Below, piece after piece: positions 61,053 through 64,000 of a stretch of 64,000 bases of DNA (its first letter is position 1; every line of letters begins with the position of its first letter). A model generated the notes under the pieces. The model was not told where the DNA came from. It saw nothing but the letters and a program-made list of their open reading frames with translations, and did not search any database. A program made the translations under genes and the position numbers. This DNA is from an uncultured Paraburkholderia sp. (GTDB lineage: Bacteria > Pseudomonadota > Gammaproteobacteria > Burkholderiales > Burkholderiaceae), in contig CALNWS010000016.1 in NCBI GenBank assembly GCA_940747215.1, positions 1 through 64,000 on the forward strand, written 5' to 3'.

Positions 61053-61616
61053 ATGAGCACAATAAAAGTTCGTCAACCCCGCGCGAAGCCCGCTGCAGCC
61101 CCGGGCAACCCACGCAGCGCAGTTGCCGCCACAGCCGCCGCGCCCGCCGATGCCTTGCAAGCGCTCGATCGCATTGACCGCGCGATTCTGCGTCAATTGC
61201 AGACCGATGCGTCGATATCGAACGTGGCGCTTGCCGCGCGCGTGAAGCTGAGCGTGCCGGCGTGCCTTCGGCGCTTGAAGCGGCTCAAGGAAGCGGGACT
61301 GATTCGCGGCGTGGTCGCGTTGATCGATCCGAAGGCGGCGGGCGCGGGCATGCTGGTCATCATCGGCGTGGTGCTGGACCGTTCCACGCCAGAGTCGTTT
61401 GCCGAGTTCGAGAAAGCGGCGCAGAAGAGTGGCCGGTTGCATGGAGTGCCACGTCATGACGGGCGAATTCGATTACTTCATGACGATCCGCACGCGCGAC
61501 AGCGAAAGCTTCAACCGTCTGCATGCGGAACAGCTGCTTTACCTGCCGAGCGTGCGGCAGATCCGCTCGTTCATGGTGCTGAAGGAAATTCTCTCGACCA
61601 CGAAATTTCCGCTCTA
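61053..61616 (+). pseudogene. acdR: Lrp/AsnC-type regulator of ACC deaminase, one frameshift
   Basis: After an alanine/proline-rich leader the winged helix reads [20 protein letters not shown] and [20 protein letters not shown], followed by the ligand-binding RAM domain ([20 protein letters not shown]). A one-base insertion near 61437 separates this from [20 protein letters not shown] and VRQIRSFMVLKEILSTTKFP, ending at 61616. AcdR activates acdS in response to ACC; the divergent arrangement with a 160-base shared control region is the classical one. Without the end of the RAM domain it would not assemble properly. Confidence 0.92.
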
Positions 61617-61732
61617 ACTCCTGCGTCAAAGAAAAAACGCGAGCATGCTGTCATAAAAACCGTTCTGAGTCGACCAACGTGTCAGGCGCACCTCGCGTGC
61701 GACGAAACGGTTTGGACTTTTCTGGAGCAATC

Positions 61733-62123
61733 GTCATAGTTTTCAGCAGACGGAGTTTTTTCAGGGTCATCGGCGCGGCGGGCTGGCGCTTCGCGCGTGC
61801 GGGCGAGGCACCGCCGCAAGCACCAACGTTGCCACCAGCGCGGCCACCGGCAATGCGAGCGCGGCGGCGTTCGAAGTCACGCATAGCGAAGCCGACTGGC
61901 ACAAACTGCTCACACCGATGCGCCGCAATACCGCGTGCTGCGCGAAGCGGGCATGGAGCGGCCTTACACGAGTCCGTTAAACGACGAGCACCGCACGGGC
62001 ACCTTCACGTGCGCGGGCTGCAAGCAGCCGCTCCTTTCGTCGAAAACCAAGTCCACCGGGCTGCGCTATTGCATGAATGGCCTCGCGATGACCTTCACGC
62101 TCGCTGCAGGCACGGCGAGCTGA
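61733..62123 (+). pseudogene. msrB: Peptide-methionine (R)-S-oxide reductase, deletion and frameshift
   Basis: Exported type: a twin-arginine-like start FSRRSFFRVIGAAG, a shift near 61800, then AAAFEVTHSEADWHKLLT. After another shift near 61917 comes YRVLREAGMERPYTSPLNDE and the zinc-site CAGCKQPLLSSKTK. The sequence then jumps to STGLRYCMNGLAMTFTLAAG, so the middle of the catalytic domain is missing, including the second zinc CxxC pair; the resolving/catalytic region RYCMNG remains. It repairs oxidised methionine in envelope proteins together with the msrA gene that follows. The start codon is uncertain. Confidence 0.85.
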
Positions 62124-62151
62124 TCCCACACATCGGGAAAGGAGAGGCAGC

Positions 62152-62830
62152 ATGAACCAGTCATTACCCATGTGCGTCGGGAACAGACCATCGCGTTCGC
62201 ATCGCGCGGCCCGTATGCTCGCGCTCGCGCTGCTTCTGTCGCAAAGCGCCGCGTGGTCGGCGGAATCGGCCGTGGTGATCGCGCCGCCCGCACTCGACGA
62301 ACCCGTCATCGCCTCCAGCGCGCATCAGGAAACCGCCGTGTTCGCTGGTGGCTGCTTCTGTGGCGTGCAGGGCGTCTCCAGCATGTGCGCGGCGTCACGC
62401 AGGCGGTGTCGGGCTATTCGGGCGGCGCGACGGGCCACGCCGAATCCGTGCAGGTCACGTTCGATCCGACAAAGGTCACGTACGGGCAGCTTCTTCAGGT
62501 CTATTTCTCGTTGATTCAGGACCCGACGCAGTTGAACCGCTAGGGACCGGATAGCGGCACGCAGTATCGTTCGGCCGTTTTTCCGCTGAACGACACGCAG
62601 CGCCGCGTCGCGCAAAGCTATATCGTGCAGCTCGACAGCGCGCATGTGTACCCGGCCGCCGATCGTCACGAAGACGGAACCGTACAAGGGCTTTTATCCG
62701 GCCGAGTCGTATCACCAGAATTACCTAACGATGCATCCGAACTCGGCCTATATCGCCATCAACGACATGCCGAAGGTGGTGAACCTGAAGCGCCTGTTCC
62801 CAAATCTGTACCGCGACGAGCACTGTCGGC
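62152..62830 (+). pseudogene. msrA: Peptide-methionine (S)-S-oxide reductase, amber and frameshifts
   Basis: Signal peptide (AARMLALALLLSQSAAWSAE) followed by the catalytic segment TAVFAGGCFCGVQGV. The family has GCFWG, so the Trp after the catalytic Cys is now Cys. A shift near 62375 leads to GVTQAVSGYSGGATGHAESV; a TAG at 62541-62543 replaces Gln (PTQLNR-stop-GPDSGTQYR); another shift near 62655 precedes TEPYKGFYPAESYHQNYLTM. The natural stop after LYRDE is unclear. It pairs with msrB upstream for methionine repair in exported proteins. Confidence 0.9.
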
Positions 62831-62838
62831 AGCCCAGA

Positions 62839-62873
62839 AGTGGCGCGCGCGGCCTGCGCGCCACTCTTCTTTC
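62839..62873 (+). terminator. Terminator after msrA
   Basis: AGTGGCGCGC and GCGCGCCACT form a perfect 10-base stem with a 7-base loop, followed by a T-rich tail (CTTCTTTCC). It would end the msrB-msrA transcript. Confidence 0.8.
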
Positions 62874-63188
62874 CGAAGCCGCAATGGTCATGCGGCGCGC
62901 ACAACGCGCACCCTTCGTGACCGATCCGCCGATCCTCCCGCTCCCTCAGTCATTCCCGGTACACCTTGCCGCGAGTTCAGGCGCGTATATTTTGCACACG
63001 TGCGAGCGTCGGCAAATCTTTCGTCCGTCTATGCGCAGACAAAAGACCGTTTTACGGCGTGCGCCGCGGATGGTCGAAGCATTTTGCCCGATGCCGTGAG
63101 TGGTCCGCTGAAAAAATTACAGGCCGCGCAGAATCATGCTGCGAGCACATCAACTCTTCGCGACAGGCGAAAAAACGGAGGCTTCGGT

Positions 63189-64000
63189 GTTGAACAACCA
63201 TAAGAAGAAGCGGATCAGTACACGCCGCAAAAAAACAGCTAGACATCGCGAAAGCGTCTTTCATCGCAGCGACGATCACGGGCGTCGCCTTCACGCCCCG
63301 GCTTGCAGCGGCGCAGACACCTTCGCCGCTTGGCGAATGGCATTATTCCGCGGGCATTGCATTGCAGAAAATGTGGCAGCCGGACATTCCGGACTGGCAG
63401 GTGCGTGTCGGCGCGGCGACCTCGTTCCAGCCGCGCTATAAAGGTTCGGACCGTTATCACCTGATGGGAGGACCGAGCATCGACATTCGCTACAAGGACC
63501 TGTTCTTCTTTTCGAGCGACGAAGGTCTCGGCATGAACGTCGCGCAAGGACAGAACTGGCGCGCGACGATTGCTGCCGTCTACGATCTCGGCCGCCGCGG
63601 TCACGACGATCCGCAGAAGTTGAACGGCCTCGGCGATATCAACCCCGCGCCGGGCGTCAAACTGTCGGGCGAGTATGTCGTCTCGAAGGAATTTCCGCTC
63701 GTGGTGCGCGCGGACATACGGCGCTATTTCGGCGGCTCGAACGGCTGGACCGGCGACATCGGCGCTTATCTGCCGATGCCCGGCAGCAGCAAGAAATTCT
63801 TCTGGTTCGCGGGCCCGAACGTGACGCTCGCCGACTCCACCTATATGAACAGCTGGTTCGGCGTGAACCAGAATCAGGCTGCGCATTCGCAATATGCGCA
63901 ATATCACACGAACGCGGGTTTCAAATCGGTCGGCTTCGTCATCAGCGCGGTGTGGCTCATCGACAAGCACTGGTTCGCCACTGCCGACGGCGCCTTCGAA
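63189..64000 (+). pseudogene. MipA/OmpV-family outer-membrane protein, frameshift in an A run, continues past window
   Basis: The leader NNHKKKRISTRRKK meets a run of seven A at 63229-63235 after which the frame is wrong; with six A the chain would read on as QLDIAKASFIAATITGVAFT, a good signal peptide ending AAAQ. From there the frame is open to the window edge, with alternating beta-strand pattern: WQVRVGAATSFQPRYKGSDR, YHLMGGPSIDIRYKDLFFFS, DLGRRGHDDPQKLNGLGDIN and SVGFVISAVWLIDKHWFATA. MipA/OmpV proteins sit in the outer membrane, some as scaffolds of peptidoglycan enzymes. One homopolymer indel is the only lesion seen in this part. Confidence 0.82.

Noticed and set aside
1..64000. Amber reassignment as the explanation of all lesions
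   Set aside because: Frameshifts, internal deletions and gene-gene junctions occur throughout and in the same genes, and some natural stops are TAG. Recoding alone cannot rescue most genes, so only the bias is reported.
1..64000. CRISPR arrays, prophage or insertion sequences
   Set aside because: No regularly spaced repeats, no phage structural or integrase genes and no transposase motif were found on either strand.

Overview
The window looks like a chromosome of the Burkholderiaceae (Paraburkholderia/Caballeronia type) in an advanced but recent state of decay. The base composition is GC-rich. The gene set is typical of soil- and plant-associated members: a GH42 beta-galactosidase with an ABC sugar importer, FrcBCA- and RhaSTPQ-type importers, a non-phosphorylative L-rhamnose pathway, leucine-degradation carboxylase genes, and ACC deaminase with its Lrp-type regulator. 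Most genes are still recognisable over nearly their full length but carry frameshifts, in-frame stops (mostly TAG), internal deletions or fusions to an unrelated neighbour. No transposase, prophage, CRISPR array, rRNA or tRNA gene was recognised. This pattern fits a host-restricted lineage such as a leaf-nodule or other vertically transmitted symbiont. The host and species are inference, not something the sequence shows.

Layout. 1-5.7 kb: decayed sugar ABC importer, GH42 beta-galactosidase and a divergent LacI regulator that has lost its DNA-binding domain, although its operator-like palindrome remains. 6.0-6.8 kb: an intact YcgR-like PilZ protein. 7.1-10.9 kb: a broken FrcBCA-type importer and a ROK regulator. 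10.9-15.6 kb: remnants of a large class A penicillin-binding protein, a GAF/PAS sensor kinase, an acetyltransferase and a membrane protein. 15.7-21.5 kb: LysR, AEC carrier, AraC and quinone reductase pseudogenes; intact XapX and DUF4337 proteins; LysE, ECF sigma and VOC remnants. 21.5-32.1 kb: an L-rhamnose catabolic and uptake cluster in which only the L-rhamnose 1-dehydrogenase-like SDR is undamaged, ending in a clear terminator. 32.2-38.5 kb: two small membrane-protein genes, NrtA/NasT remnants, an MFS remnant, leucine-degradation genes (mccA, liuC, mccB) and a 5'-truncated DAHP synthase. 38.7-49.5 kb: intact HU, a GGDEF-EAL protein with a damaged EAL site, DUF899, an unexplained TACTG-rich tract, DUF1488, nitroreductase, a hybrid kinase without its kinase core, and BON, Ohr and DUF4148 remnants. 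49.8-64 kb: an intact DHA2 exporter, a class I aldolase with one frameshift, an SDR whose NAD-binding loop was replaced by one arm of a perfect palindrome, a chromate transporter pair whose second gene has two ambers, a XylG-type ATPase joined to an alkane hydroxylase remnant, pirin, LysR, acdS/acdR, msrB/msrA and a MipA/OmpV-type protein running off the end.

Working together. Sugar importers, sugar catabolism and nitrate sensing are all being lost. Genes that remain whole are mostly small housekeeping or regulatory proteins (HU, PilZ, XapX, DUF4337, DUF1488), one efflux pump and a few isolated enzymes. At many points two unrelated genes are joined inside their coding regions, so deletion rather than insertion appears to drive the reduction. 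I found no convincing new biological system. The most useful leads are the amber-biased stop pattern with several amber-only genes, the strong minus-strand terminator next to the TACTG-rich tract, and the template-switch palindrome.
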